64,000 nucleotides of DNA from assembly GCA_020002185.1 (NCBI GenBank), contig CM034533.1:74094976-74158975 (forward strand), written 5' to 3'. The notes under the pieces were generated by a model. It was not told where the DNA came from. It saw nothing but the letters and a program-made list of their open reading frames with translations, and ran no database searches. The stretch is from Paraescarpia echinospica (taxonomy: Eukaryota > Annelida > Polychaeta > Sabellida > Siboglinidae). Of the stretch, positions 12,601-23,900 are shown piece after piece. Position 1 is the first letter of the stretch, and each line of letters starts with the position of its first letter. The position numbers and the translations under genes are program-made.

Positions 12601-15600
12601 ATATGAGAATATAGCCATATATGAAAATATAGCCATGTATGAGAATATAGCCATATATGAGATTATAGCCATATATGAGAATATAGCCACATATGAGTAT
12701 ACAGCCATATATGAGAATACAGCCATATATGAGAATACAGCCATATATGAGAATACAGCCATATATGAGAATATAGCCATATATGAGAATATAGCTATAT
12801 ATAAGAATACAGCCATATATGAGAATATAGCCATATATGAGTATTTAGTTGCAGGAGTTTTATAAAACTGGTTAATGCTAATACGGCTACAATGTAGATG
12901 CGCGGCATGTTCGGCACCGTCAAAAAAGGTGTCATGTCGGAAGTCCCCAAAACAAAAGCGTCATTCAACATCAACCCAGGCTTATTTATGTTAAGGAAAT
13001 AGCGTGTCTTAGCGCACTTTTGAGGCCCAAATAGCGACCCAGTTTGCACTAGCCTGTGCCACTGCGGCCGTGCGTTACCGCATCGTGCGTGTAAAATGAG
13101 CGATATAGCAGCGTACGTTGATGCAAACCGAGATGCTATTTACGCCTCAGAAGTGCGCTAAGACACACTATTCTTAAATGTAGATGTGTCATGGTTGATA
13201 TCGAGTGATGGAACTAACACACTAAGGTATCAGTTAGGCAAAACTCAAGTTAGAACGGCAAAATTGAGGTGGGTCCAGATTTGACACAAGCGCCATGTCT
13301 TTCTTTGGCTTGTATAGGTTTTTGATTTTTATATCAGTATTGATTCAGTAGGCCAAAACAGCGCTCCAGTTTACACCAACCTGTGCGATTATTTTGCTAT
13401 TTTCAAGCGCATTGCAGAGGCTAACCCACGGTCACAGCGGCATAGACCGACACAAACTGGAGCGCTATTTGGGCCTCAAAAACAAAAGTGGCACAGAACG
13501 CAGTATTTTATTCGTATTTTACAACATCACATTCCTGAAACTATGGTGAGTGGTGGAAGGAACACAGAGGTGTAAAATGTAAACAAATACTTAGGCTGTA
13601 GTTATATATAACGATGACATTGGGGTGGGCTTGGTTTCTACACAACTTATTTAACAAGATTCCTTTTCCAAAGCTACAGGCTGCAGAAGGCATGTGGACT
13701 AGGAAGCTTTAGACTTACTGACAGTGCAACGGTTGTCACTTACGTGTTAAAATTACCAGTCTGCTGTTACCTAAAATTGAGTTGTATGTGTACATATGAT
13801 CAGGAAAACACCTGTCTGACATATGTATTAAAGGATTTTACAGCTGGCAGTACAACTGTGCATTTCTTTCAACAGAAAACCTAGAACTGTCTAGTGGATG
13901 AATAATGTATAGAAGCTCCAGTCATGTAGTTATGTCTCTAGATTAGGTTTAGTTTATGTGCATATAATTAGGCAACACTTTTAACAATGCCGCCAGTCAG
14001 CGAGTTGAAGCGAAGGAATGCTTCACAGTGATCTCTGCCTGTTTCGGTGAAGTTGGCCAGTGACCTGGCCTGTGCGGCAGTGAACTGAGCCTGCTTGGGG
14101 GAGTGATGCTGATCAGAAACGATAGCAATGTGTGCAGCAGTGAACTCGGGCTGTATAGCCAGTGATCTCGGCCTATTTGAATGATGTTAGCCAGATATTT
14201 GTTGTGTAACGTCACACGTAGTATAGTGATGTATAATATTAGGTTTGTTGGGTTATTTATGTACGCAATTCAACATTATCATCAGCAAATTCTGCGTGAT
14301 GTGTATTGTACTGCCATGTACATATCGTCATGGGATTCATCGTCACTGGGACCCACTGCAGTACTGGAAGCACAACAACTTTCTAACTCTGGCTCAGTTA
14401 GTCCCACAGCATCTCGGCATCCTGCTTGGTTATCAAAATTACACACATTTTGGTCGTGTGTGGTCGTGCGCCTTTTAGTCATACCGGATGTACTGATACA
14501 GATGGCTACAACTTCATTATTTCTGAAGAGCATCACTCACTCAAAAAGACCGAGATCACTTGCTATGGGTCCTGGATGGTTCGGCCCCCGACGAGTTCGG
14601 CCCACGTAGACGGATGGTTCGGCCCGGATGTTTCGGCCCACATAACAAAAATCAGCTATGCAGGGTCGGATGTTTCGGCCCACGCAGACGGATGTTTCGG
14701 CCCACTTCACCGAAAATTCAATGTGCGGTGTCGGATGTTTCGGCCCACTGATAATTATCAAAAGAAGCGGTCGCCTCAGTCCTCCCTCAGCCCATGCGTT
14801 TGATTCGGCCCGTTGCGTTTGAAGATTGTTTTTGATGGTTCACAATAAATTACCTTCCACCTCTTTTTATTTGGTTTATTTATTTGAACTCGCACTCTTA
14901 CCTGGATTGCTTGAATGTGTGATATTTGTTTGTTTGTTGCAAAGTATCCTAGCAGTAAGCTAAACAAACACGGTAACAGAGCACATGATGTGAGCACATG
15001 CAATGTGCTCACTCCCTTTATGTAGTTGATGTCGATTGAACAGATAAAAAGTGTGACCACACTTATCAAAGACGCATTGACGAGGTGTTATTCTACAGTT
15101 TACAGGTCTTTTGTAACGATTTTTCAAGGGCTATATGATGATAATGAATGTGTCTGCTTTCAAGAATAACTTTTATCAAGGTTTTACAATAGAAGAATTA
15201 ATAGTACTGTTATTATATATCAACTGTTTCTTCAAGGAGATATTACATTACTCCTCTTTATGGAGTGATTACATTAACACAAGTATCATCTCACCAGCCA
15301 TACACATATGCAATTTCGATCTCTGCGTGATACAAGAAATGGTATTTTTCAGTGTGAAATCCCAAATATTTTCAGTGTGAATTGTGATCCAGGACCCCCC
15401 TGCACCTCCTCTATATACATATATAATATATTATACTATATTAAAATAGTCAAAATAGTTGCATGCAATATAAGAATTATTTAAACATAAAAGTCAGATT
15501 TCTAAACAGAAGCAGGACGGATGGTTCGACCCATAGAGCCCGCCGACACAGGTTACAGAAACGGTTGATTCGGCCCATTTCACCGCCGACACCGGTTACA

Positions 15601-16041
15601 GAAACGGTTGATTCGGCCCACGCGAACGCAAGCAGGTCACGTTTAACCGGTTGCGAGAACGGATGGTTTGGCCCCTTGGGCCGAACCCGTCGGGAGCCGA
15701 AACATCCCACTCCCCGAGATTACTGGGTATGCAGACCGAGATCACTGCCGCACACATATTTCTGGCCAGCAACACTCCCCTAATCAGACCGAGATCACTG
15801 GCTATACACTAACACAGCCATTACAGGCGAGATCACTCGGGCCGAGTAATTCACTGGCACCGAAGGAACAGTGAGCGATAAAAGGGCAACATGCAACTAA
15901 ATGACTGTTACTTCTTTGTTAACTGAAAATATTTACACACGTTGTTTATTTTACCTTAAATCGTTTTAATTTGCGGTGGAACTCTTTTTTCCCATCTCCA
16001 GATAGTGTCATTTCTTCCGATAAAGCTGCTTTCTTAGACAT
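6659..16041 (-). CDS. NIFK: NIFK: nucleolar RRM protein interacting with the Ki-67 FHA domain
   Basis: Five coding exons join in frame with GT-AG borders: 15955-16041, 11346-11480, 9632-9740, 8664-8881 and 6659-7453, giving 447 aa. Exon 1 starts at an ATG in context CCAACATGT. Exons 2-3 encode a single RRM: RNP2 is VIYIGHI and RNP1 is KGYGFVEF, with the family block [17 protein letters not shown]. Exon 4 gives the post-RRM NIFK region ([16 protein letters not shown], a basic helix, ISYKLPDM). Vertebrate NIFK (about 293 aa) is a nucleolar factor in pre-rRNA processing that coats mitotic chromosomes through the Ki-67 FHA domain, binding via phospho-threonines in its C-terminus. Here that C-terminus is enlarged: 264 of 447 residues come from exon 5, dominated by eight 20-aa repeats of [20 protein letters not shown] type. 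The ortholog call rests on RRM plus downstream block. Expression was not testable. Confidence 0.93.
6804..7330 (-). repeat. 60-bp coding minisatellite in the last NIFK exon
   Basis: About eight full units of exactly 60 bp (20 codons) lie in tandem, with partial units at each edge. In the NIFK frame each unit encodes KKTKKE(L/F)TP(A/V/I)KSS(V/A/I)VTPLST, so every unit has a TPxK site and a second TP site. The unit length is a multiple of three, so copy number can change without breaking the frame. The opposite strand is also open, which is a by-product of the repeat. Confidence 0.93.
7480..8137. repeat. 41-bp tandem repeat in NIFK intron 4
   Basis: About 16 copies of a 41-base unit built on CTTCATGTTACAAACAGATC followed by TCACCACAGTGTACACCATGG. 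Several overlapping frames stay open across it because the unit lacks stops, but it lies between NIFK exons 5 and 4 and no coding role is supported. Confidence 0.92.
9408..9475. repeat. AT-rich palindromic run in NIFK intron 3
   Basis: Alternating TA-rich sequence around 9420-9465 can fold back on itself. It is simple sequence with no further context. Confidence 0.6.
12063..12846. repeat. 18-bp AT-rich tandem array with a 36-bp higher-order unit, NIFK intron 1
   Basis: About 43 copies of an 18-base unit GAGAATATAGCCATATAT. In the first ~400 bases units alternate as 18+18 (GAGAATATAGTCATATAT then GGGTATATAGCTATATAT), giving a 36-bp higher-order period. The remainder is a simpler 18-bp array with ACATAT and ATACAG variants. 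Both strands are open because 18 is a multiple of three. Confidence 0.93.
12991..13178. repeat. Hairpin-forming inverted repeat (MITE-like), NIFK intron 1
   Basis: Arms at about 12991-13048 and 13122-13176 are imperfect reverse complements sharing GTGTCTTAGCGCACTT and AAATAGC. A related pair lies 180 bases further on (13350-13373 and 13452-13476, sharing AAACTGGAGCGCT). Both pairs combine GGCC(T/C)(C/A)AAA with an A/T-rich block, suggesting one small repeat family. Confidence 0.6.
13350..13476. repeat. Second hairpin of the same MITE-like family
   Basis: GGCCAAAACAGCGCTCCAGTTT at the left is the near reverse complement of the segment AAACTGGAGCGCTATTTGGG at the right, with about 80 bases of loop. 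Confidence 0.55.
14010..14172. repeat. Degenerate AGTGATCTCGGCC repeat cluster
   Basis: The motif CAGTGATCTCGGCCTG and degraded versions recur about seven times. The reverse complement (ACCGAGATCACT) reappears at 14549-14560 and 15735-15835, so the same motif occurs at both sides of the 14.0-15.9 kb block. Confidence 0.6.
14560..14815 (+). repeat. CGGATG(G/T)TTCGGCCCAC motif array, left cluster
   Basis: The motif recurs at about 14573, 14593, 14611, 14625, 14667, 14689, 14732 and 14801 with variable spacing (about 15-70 bases). The spacers differ from each other. Confidence 0.75.
15514..15700 (+). repeat. CGGATGGTTCGGCCCA motif array, right cluster
   Basis: Four further same-strand copies or variants (TTCGACCCA, GATTCGGCCCA twice, GGTTTGGCCCC) lie between spacers containing CGCCGACACCGGTTACAGAA. 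An AT-rich 700-base centre separates this from the left cluster. It may be the two ends of a non-autonomous mobile element or two remnants of a satellite. Confidence 0.65.
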
Positions 16042-16049
16042 GTTGGCCA

Positions 16050-16640
16050 CTTCCACACGAGCACGTGTAAGGAAAGCCTCATGGGAATAAGAACGTAAAC
16101 TTTAAATTGTTTGAATAGGAAAACAAATTTAGACTGTGTGCCTTGGTACACAATTATACTAAAACCTAACTATATTTCTAAATTTATGTTATTGGTTATA
16201 TTTGCATGCATAAAAACAAAATGTTACGAGTCCGTGTTCCAAGATTACATCGTAAATATGGGTTCCCGACCAAGGGAAGAGAACGGTGTCATACGATTTC
16301 ATATCAGCTATGACATCACACTAAACAGTAATTAACTTAACGTATGAACATTTTGAATGTTTAGTTACTACTTACATGGCACCTACTCAGTCAGATAATA
16401 ATGTACATAGGGCCTAAGTATTTGTTATGGACAACAATATTTACTCCTTACGTATTTACGGTACAGGTCTAGCTATAATATGTGATTGACGTTACTAACC
16501 AATATAATGTATGAAAGATAATATATATGGGCAAGGCGATTAATGCATAAAAATGTGGCACAAATCACGTACGGAGTAACAACAGATTATATTAGTGGTA
16601 TTAACTTACCTTAGGATACCTTAGGACTGTCCTGATCGCA
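16050..16640. other. NIFK upstream flank
   Basis: AT-rich sequence upstream of the NIFK start codon. No TATA box or other promoter element can be assigned with confidence. It ends at the LINE relic. Confidence 0.4.
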
Positions 16641-17900
16641 GGACCCACTCGGTTCCTCAATGTTCAGATCTTCTTCGACTTCGGGATCTAATATTAAAAG
16701 TTTGTGGTTTCAGATTCTAGTATTTTATGTCAGAATCTTATCGCATAGAATCTCCTGGGTTGAACAGAATTTATCAAGGCGGTTTGTAAATGAATTTATT
16801 GATCTAGCTTGTTTTATTGAATCAGGTAAACTATTCCACGATCCAGCCACTCTAAGCGGGAATGTTTTTTTTCTTATGTTTACTTATGTCCTTTGGTTGA
16901 ATAGTTTGAGGGAGTGTCCTCTGTTACTGGATCGTAATGCCACATTTAAGGAGGTTTGGTGCTGATTATTTTTTTATCATATCAATCACAATCACAATAC
17001 TTTATTGTCCCTTGGGAGGGACATTTATTTGGAGTGTAGAGCAGCATATTAAGACAAATAAAACAAATGTACATGCAATATAAAAAAATTAAAAAATTAA
17101 AAGAATAAAAGAAATAAAAGTTGTATCGGTTAAATAAATAAGTTAAATATGTTAAATAAGTTACAACAGTTTTTAAAAAGTTAAATCATCTCACAAATCA
17201 TCTCAGGCTCACTCAGTGTCAAACTGGCAGAGATGGAGGGGACCGAAGGTCAGTTACTTATTCATTAGTCTTATTGACGAGGGAACAAAAGGGTTTCGAG
17301 TGCGGTTCAATTTGCAGTGACGGAGTTGAAAGCAGCGGCCAGAAGGAAGTAGTTTATAGCATGGAAACAGGGGATGTTCGGATATATAGGTAAATGCATT
17401 ATTTTATAGACTTCAATAATGTCTCCTTTTAATCTTCGATATGCTAATGTGGGTAACATAAATAAGTTAAGTCTTTCAATATATGATAAGTCCCTCATAC
17501 CAGATAGTTCTTTTGTAGCTCTTCTCTGGACATTTTCTATGGCTACTTTATGTTTCATCTTATATATATAATATACTGCTATTGGATAATCTAGGTGGGA
17601 TCTAACAATAGCCTTATATAGTGTCAAGAAAATGTGTGTATCTAAGAATTGAAAAGTTCTTCTAATTATTTTTGTCGTTTTGGTTGCTTTAACCATTTAG
17701 TTAATTGATGTGATAGTCAAATGAAAGTTTTGAATCAATAATTATTCTAAATCTTTCTGTTTTTCTGTAGTGACAAAAAGCATGTTTAACATTATTTGTT
17801 GTCATGAAATATTTGTTTTAACCTGTATTATTTTTCCCAGTTTCCGTGTGTAGACATTTATCGGGATTGAATTTTAACGGTATTGCTTGAACTAATAAAC
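16640..17900 (-). mobile_element. Degraded CR1-like LINE 3' fragment in the NIFK-MDH1B intergenic region
   Basis: Minus-strand translation gives the end of a reverse transcriptase: LKFNPDKCLHTETGKNNTG near 17870-17815, SKLSFDYHIN near 17720, then NVQRRATKELSGMRDLSYI (about 17535-17480) and, after an interruption at about 16970-17300, the ORF C-terminus FPLRVAGSWNSLPDSIKQAR (about 16860-16800) ending in a stop near 16730. The interruption contains CTTTATTGTCCCTTGGGAGG, probably a separate small insertion. Stops and frameshifts show the copy is inactive. Confidence 0.75.
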
Positions 17901-17993
17901 AATGATCATTATGCAGTAGGATGTAACAGTGGAAGTATACAGTTGTTGTAATGTTGGTTATCGTCTTACCGTTCCCATGCGACGGTAAGCAAC

Positions 17994-20900
17994 ATGGCGA
18001 AGTTCGTCATTGCCGGTAAATATATATTTTCAGTAACTCAATGTAACACTGTACTCTATTGAATAATCAAAACAAACGTTACTCCACTGATTAGCTGTTA
18101 CTCAGTTTCAAATGCTCACATCTCAATTACTCCCAGTAATTAATGCAACAATACACTCGTCCAGTGTCACTGACAGTGACACTTATTGACAGTGACACAG
18201 TCGCCTGTCGGAGCCGAGGCAGAGAGTTGTATCTGTATCTGTATCTGTATCTGTATTTTGACTGGCAAAATGTCCTATGGACACATCACGCCAGTGCGCA
18301 TGGTGGCTCTTATGGATTAATTTTTTACATGTTGGGCTAGGCTAATCTGGAATGAATTCAGTGACGTACTTGATACAATGCTTGGAGGTAGAGAATTCCA
18401 CTCTTTTATTGTGACTGGGAAAAAGCTGTTTCCAAATATGTTTGTCGAGTGCCTGATTTGTACTAACTGTTTATTATGTTTACGTGAGCATCTGGTGTTG
18501 CGTTTGGTGTATTGATCTAGTGGGATATCTATGAGGTTATGTTCCATTTTATATAATATGCTAAGTCTTTGGGTTTTTCTTCGTGATTGGAGGGTGTCCC
18601 ACTGGAGATCTTTAAGGAGTTGTGTTACCGTTCCAGGCTCTCTAGAATAGTTGTTCTTACAAAATCTGGCGGCTTGTCTCTGGGTTCTTTCTATGAGTTT
18701 GATATTTCTTAGGCAATGTGGATCCCATGATGCTGACGCATATTCAAGTATGGGGCGGACAAGGGTTGTGTAGGCTATGGACTTGATTTGGGTTGGGCAT
18801 TTATTTAAATTTCTTCTAATCATTCCCAATGTCTGTTGTGCTTTTTTTGTGACCGAGTTGCTTTGTATTGTCCAATTTAATGTATTTGATATATGTATGC
18901 CAAGATAACAGTGTGATTCAACAGATTTAAGTTGTTGTCCGCAGAATGTGTAGAGATTTGGTGTCGGTTTTCTTGAGGCTATTGTCATTGTATAACATTT
19001 AGTGGGGTTGAATTTCATAAGCCACGTGTGTTGCCATTTCTCAAGTTTGAGCAGATCGTTTTGGAGGACAGATGTGTCTTGGTCAGTTTTAATCGGTGAA
19101 TATAACAGGCAGTCGTCTGCAAAAAGGCGAACAGTTGAGGAAAGATTGTCTGGCAGGTCATTTATGTAAAGTAGGAAAAGTAGGGGCCCCAGTACTGTGC
19201 CCTGTGGTACCCCAGAAATGACTTGAGTTGATGTTGACTTAGATCCATTTATAACGACCTGTTGAGTTCTTCCTGTAAGGAAGCTATTTATCCATGATGA
19301 TATTGGGCCTGTGATGCCATAGTGTTTGAGTTTGTGGATTAATCTTTTATGTGGAACTTTATCGAATGCTTTGGTGAAGTCAAGGATGGCCATGTCTACA
19401 GATTTCTTCTCATCAAGTGATTTGCTTATGTCATGGATTGTTTGAATTAATTGTGTTTCAGTTGATCTTTTGGCACGGAAGCCATGTTGGTGGTCAGTTA
19501 GAATGTGGTGCTGTTCAAGATGTTTCATAATGTGACTATGTATGATGTGTTCAAGAAGTTTAGAAACCACAGGTGTTAAGGATATTGGTCTGTAGTTAGA
19601 TGTTTCTGCTCTACTTCCTTTCTTAAAAATTGCTGTTACATTGGCTTCTTTCCAGGTATTGGGGACTTGTCCAGAGTCAACAGATGATTGGAAAATGTCA
19701 TGTATTACTGGTGCTAGATGAGAGGCATATCTGTTTAAGAACCATGGTGGAATGCCATCTGGTCCTTGCGATTTAGAAATGTTAATTTTGGAAAGTTGAT
19801 CAAGTACTCCTTTAAGTGTAATTGTTAGTTTGGGGATTTCTCCATGTGGACTTCTGGCCATATCTGGTAGGGTGGAATTTCCTTCGTGTGTGAAGACACT
19901 TTGGAACTGATTGTTTAAGGCTTCTGCTTTATGTTTGTCGTCGCTAATGATGTTACCAGCAATGTTAAGGTCCCCAATACCCTGGTTATCCTGTCTAAGT
20001 TTAGAAATGAAGCTCCAAAATGATTTAGGTTTCTCTGTTATTGTTGTTGTCAGGAATTGACTTATGTAGGATAGTCTAGCAGAACGAAGGTGTTTATGCA
20101 TGTTTCTCCTGATGTCACAGAATTCTTTCCAGTCTTCTGGATTTCTAGTTCTTTTTGCTTTGTTATATAGCTGTTTCTTTATTTTGCACATTTTCTTTAA
20201 ATCTTTATTGAACCAGGGAAGATTGTGTCTTGAAGTAGTAAGTCGGTGCGGTACATATTGGTTCATAATGTTGATGATTTTCGTGGAAACAAGATTCCAC
20301 TTGTCATTGACAGTCATGTTTTGGTTTTGAGAGAAGTATTCATGTGTAAAGTTTTCAAGAGATTTCTGGATGTTAATATTGTCGGCTTTATTTCTAATGA
20401 AGACTTTACGTTTTGGACGATGTTTGCGTTTGGGCGAAATGTTTACATCAATAATGACTGTGCTATGGTCTGCTATTCCGTCTACTACATTTATCTTCTT
20501 TATTAACCCAGGTCTATTGGTGAAGACAAGATCTAAAATATTGTTGGCATTTCCCTGTCTGTGCGTGGGTTCCTTGACATGTTGGATCAGACCATGTTCC
20601 TCTGTAAGAGAGAGTAATTTATTGGCAGCAGCTGTACTGTATCCATTGTTAGTTGTGACTTGGTGAATTTCCCAATTGATGTTAGGGAGGTTGAAATCGC
20701 CAGTAATGATGACATTATGTGTGTTGATCTTGTTACCTAATTTAGAAAGGGCTAGGTCTAGTTCTTCGATTTGAGTTCCATGAGAGTCATTTGGGGGACG
20801 ATAGAGGGTACACATGATTATTGGTTTCATTCCTGTTATCTGGGTTTCAGTCCAAATGCTCTCACTGTTAGTGTCTAGGTCTGGTAGGTGGCTTGTTATG

Positions 20901-23900
20901 AGGTCATCTTTTGATATTTGAAATACCCCCCCTCCAGTAGTGTCTGTTTCTCTGTCCTTTCTAAAGACGTTAAAGTTGCTTGGGAATATTTCTCCATTTT
21001 TTATTGAGGGATCTAACCATGATTCAGTGCCACAGATGATGTCTGGGTTATGCAGATTGTTTAGTGCTTCGATGTCTGAGGCTTTCTTTTTAACGCTTTG
21101 GCAGTTTATGAGGATGCATCTGAAGTTTGGTCTCTTTTTTGGTCTATATGCTTTCTTGCTATTAGTTGTATTGTTGTTGGTGGTTTCGTTTAGGTTATGA
21201 CAGTTACTGTCCAGTGGATAAAAGGGATTTGCCGTTGGGATTTCTGTATCTCTGAAGAAAGAATTTGTGAAGTTGAAGTTGTTGCATTCGGGGCAGGCCC
21301 ACGAACATGAGGAATTTATTAATCGTTTGTATTCATTGTCATCTATTGCACAGCATTGTGAGTGGATCCAGTTTAGGCAGTGGTCGCACTGAATTGCTTT
21401 ATGGTCATTTAGGACATCTCCATGGCAAATGCCACACGGTGCTGAGCAATTTGAACAGTGCCATGGTACATTTTGGTTTCTGTAAGTGTTGTTAAATTCT
21501 TGTCTGGATATCCTGGCGCATTTGATGTGTGTGGATTTATTACAATCATTACAAGTTAGGATGAGTGCATTAGACCTTAGTGATTTCTTACATGAGTGAC
21601 ATTTAGAGGGGCCTGGATTTAGTTGAACATCTCCTGAGAGCATGATGCATAGAAGAATGGAGAATTTTGTTGTTGTCCTGGGTTTATACGGTAGAGGAGT
21701 GATCAGTAATCCAGTGGAGGTGCTGGATTTGAGACATTTCAATTGGGCTATGGTTTTCCATATGGGACTATAAATGTAGTAGGACGTGACAGAATGGATG
21801 TCTTGTCTAGCTTTGGCGTTGACATAGGTCTCGTTTGTGTTGCTCTGGAAACTCTCCAATTTTTTTAAATTGGGATCATTTAAAAACCTAAAAGTTATCT
21901 GCAGACATAAAATCATGAACAGGGTACATCTAAAAGTGCATCTTGTAGAGGTATGTCGTACGGAGCCTGCCATGTCACCAACTCGAGTGGTAGTGGTTTA
22001 GAGTTGATAAAACGGTCAAGTAGTTATTAAGAAACACACCCACACTTAAAACGTGTACTGAGATAATACTAAAAATAAAAGATAAATAATTATAAAATAT
22101 CTGTCCGTCTAAACGGTTTAGTGACTAGTTGTTGTTGTTGCTGTTTTTTGACAGCCTACAATCCGGATTTGTAATAGTATGATACGTAAGCTTTATGTGA
22201 AAGTATATATTTACATGTGTGTATGTTGAACCAGCTCACACTGGTTCATGAGTCAAACTGAAAACCCAACTAAGTAAATATAAAATAATTATAAAATATC
22301 TGTCCGTGTAAACGGTTTAGTGACTAGTTGTTGCTGTTTTTCGACAGCCTACAATCCGGATTTGTAATAGTATGATACGTAAGTTTTATGTGAAAGTATA
22401 TATTTACATGTGTGTATGTTGAACCAGCTCACACTGGTTCATGAGTCAAACTGAAAACCCAACTAACACGACACTTCCGTGTGTGCAGTCTGACTATGGA
22501 ATGGTCTATGCACTCACTTATTGGTATACAGTTTATTGTGTTTACTGTTTATTTCAGCTTGATTTCTGATAGTATATAAACAGAACTAGTAATGATAATA
22601 ACATAGGTTTTACTTTGTCACTAGGAGAATGCACCGATTTATGATTTGATTTGGGGGTGGTTTGGGTTTCGCGCGCTTTATACCCGTTGTTTACTAGTTC
22701 GCCATCTTGTTTTGTAGGTTTTAGGCTGGTTGTTAGGGAAGCTAATTTGTCAAAAACTTGGTTTAGGTATGTCAGATTGCAACTACAACCGTGGGATTGT
22801 ATTCCGATGTAGTTATACGAGTGCCTTATTCATTTATGAACGAGAGAAACGTTTGGAAATCGTAAATAATATCGGTAAATATTGGAGCGATAAAACGGAT
22901 TCGACTACACCTGACGCATGCGCATGATCAAGTGACAGCTAGCCTACTACTAAGAGTGTCATTCACTGTCACGGTGACACTGACTTAGTCATATTGACTA
23001 CTCTGAAATGGAGATGGAGTTTGAAATAGTGTACATCCTGCAATATTAACAGTGGTCTTCAAAATGTTGAAATTAGTTGGTAAGCTGGAACTGGAAGAAC
23101 AGGTTGTTTGTTGTCCCCACACCGAATATCAGGGGTGAGGCTGGCCTCAACACTGTAGCTCGTCCACAGTTTCTATTTTAGTTTTCACACTTCTTGCTCT
23201 GCAGATACCACAATAGTCTGTACCGTTTTCCCTTCCCTCTATTCTGCTTCCCTCTACTCTACTTCCCTCTACTCTACTTCCCTCTACTCTACTTCCCTCT
23301 ACTCTACTTCCCTCTGCTCTACTTCCTTCTGCTCTACTTCCCTCTACTCTACTTCCCTCTACTCTCCTTCCCTCTGCTCTACTTCCCTCTGCACCACTTC
23401 CCTCTGCTCTATACTTCCCTCTGCTCTACTTCCCTCTGCTCTACTTCCCTCAGCAAACTATACCCTGGCATTTATCAGACGCACTCTCTACATGTGCCCC
23501 CAAAACATCAAAACAACTGCCTACAGAACCCTTGTCCGACCACTCTTAGAATACTCTTCATCCATGTGGGACCCCCACACCCAGGTCCTCATCAACAAAA
23601 TAGAAATGGTCCAAAGATGGAAATTGGATGCATGTCAGAAATGTTAAAAAAATAAACCTAGAACAACTAACAACCAGACGAACAAACAGACGCCTCACCA
23701 TATTCCACAAAGCCATCTATGGTAACCTATCCTTGCCTGTCGAAAACCTCCTCCAGCCCGTACAATGCCTATGACAGCATCTAAATAGCAAAGCATTTAA
23801 CACTATCCTCACCAGCAAGAACTGTTATAAATTTTCCTATTTCCCCCAAACAATAAAGGATTGGAATTCCCTACCAGATGCAATAGTCAACATTACAGAA

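Noticed and set aside
16041..17994. Bidirectional promoter between NIFK and MDH1B
   Set aside because: The genes are head-to-head, but the start codons are 1.95 kb apart with a degraded LINE between them; no shared promoter element could be identified.
18150..18200. GTGTCACTGACAGTGACAC motif at both sides of the intact LINE (also near 22965-22985) as a target-site duplication
   Set aside because: The right-hand match is about 500 bases from the LINE 5' end and only partly similar; it is simple repeat sequence rather than a clean duplication.
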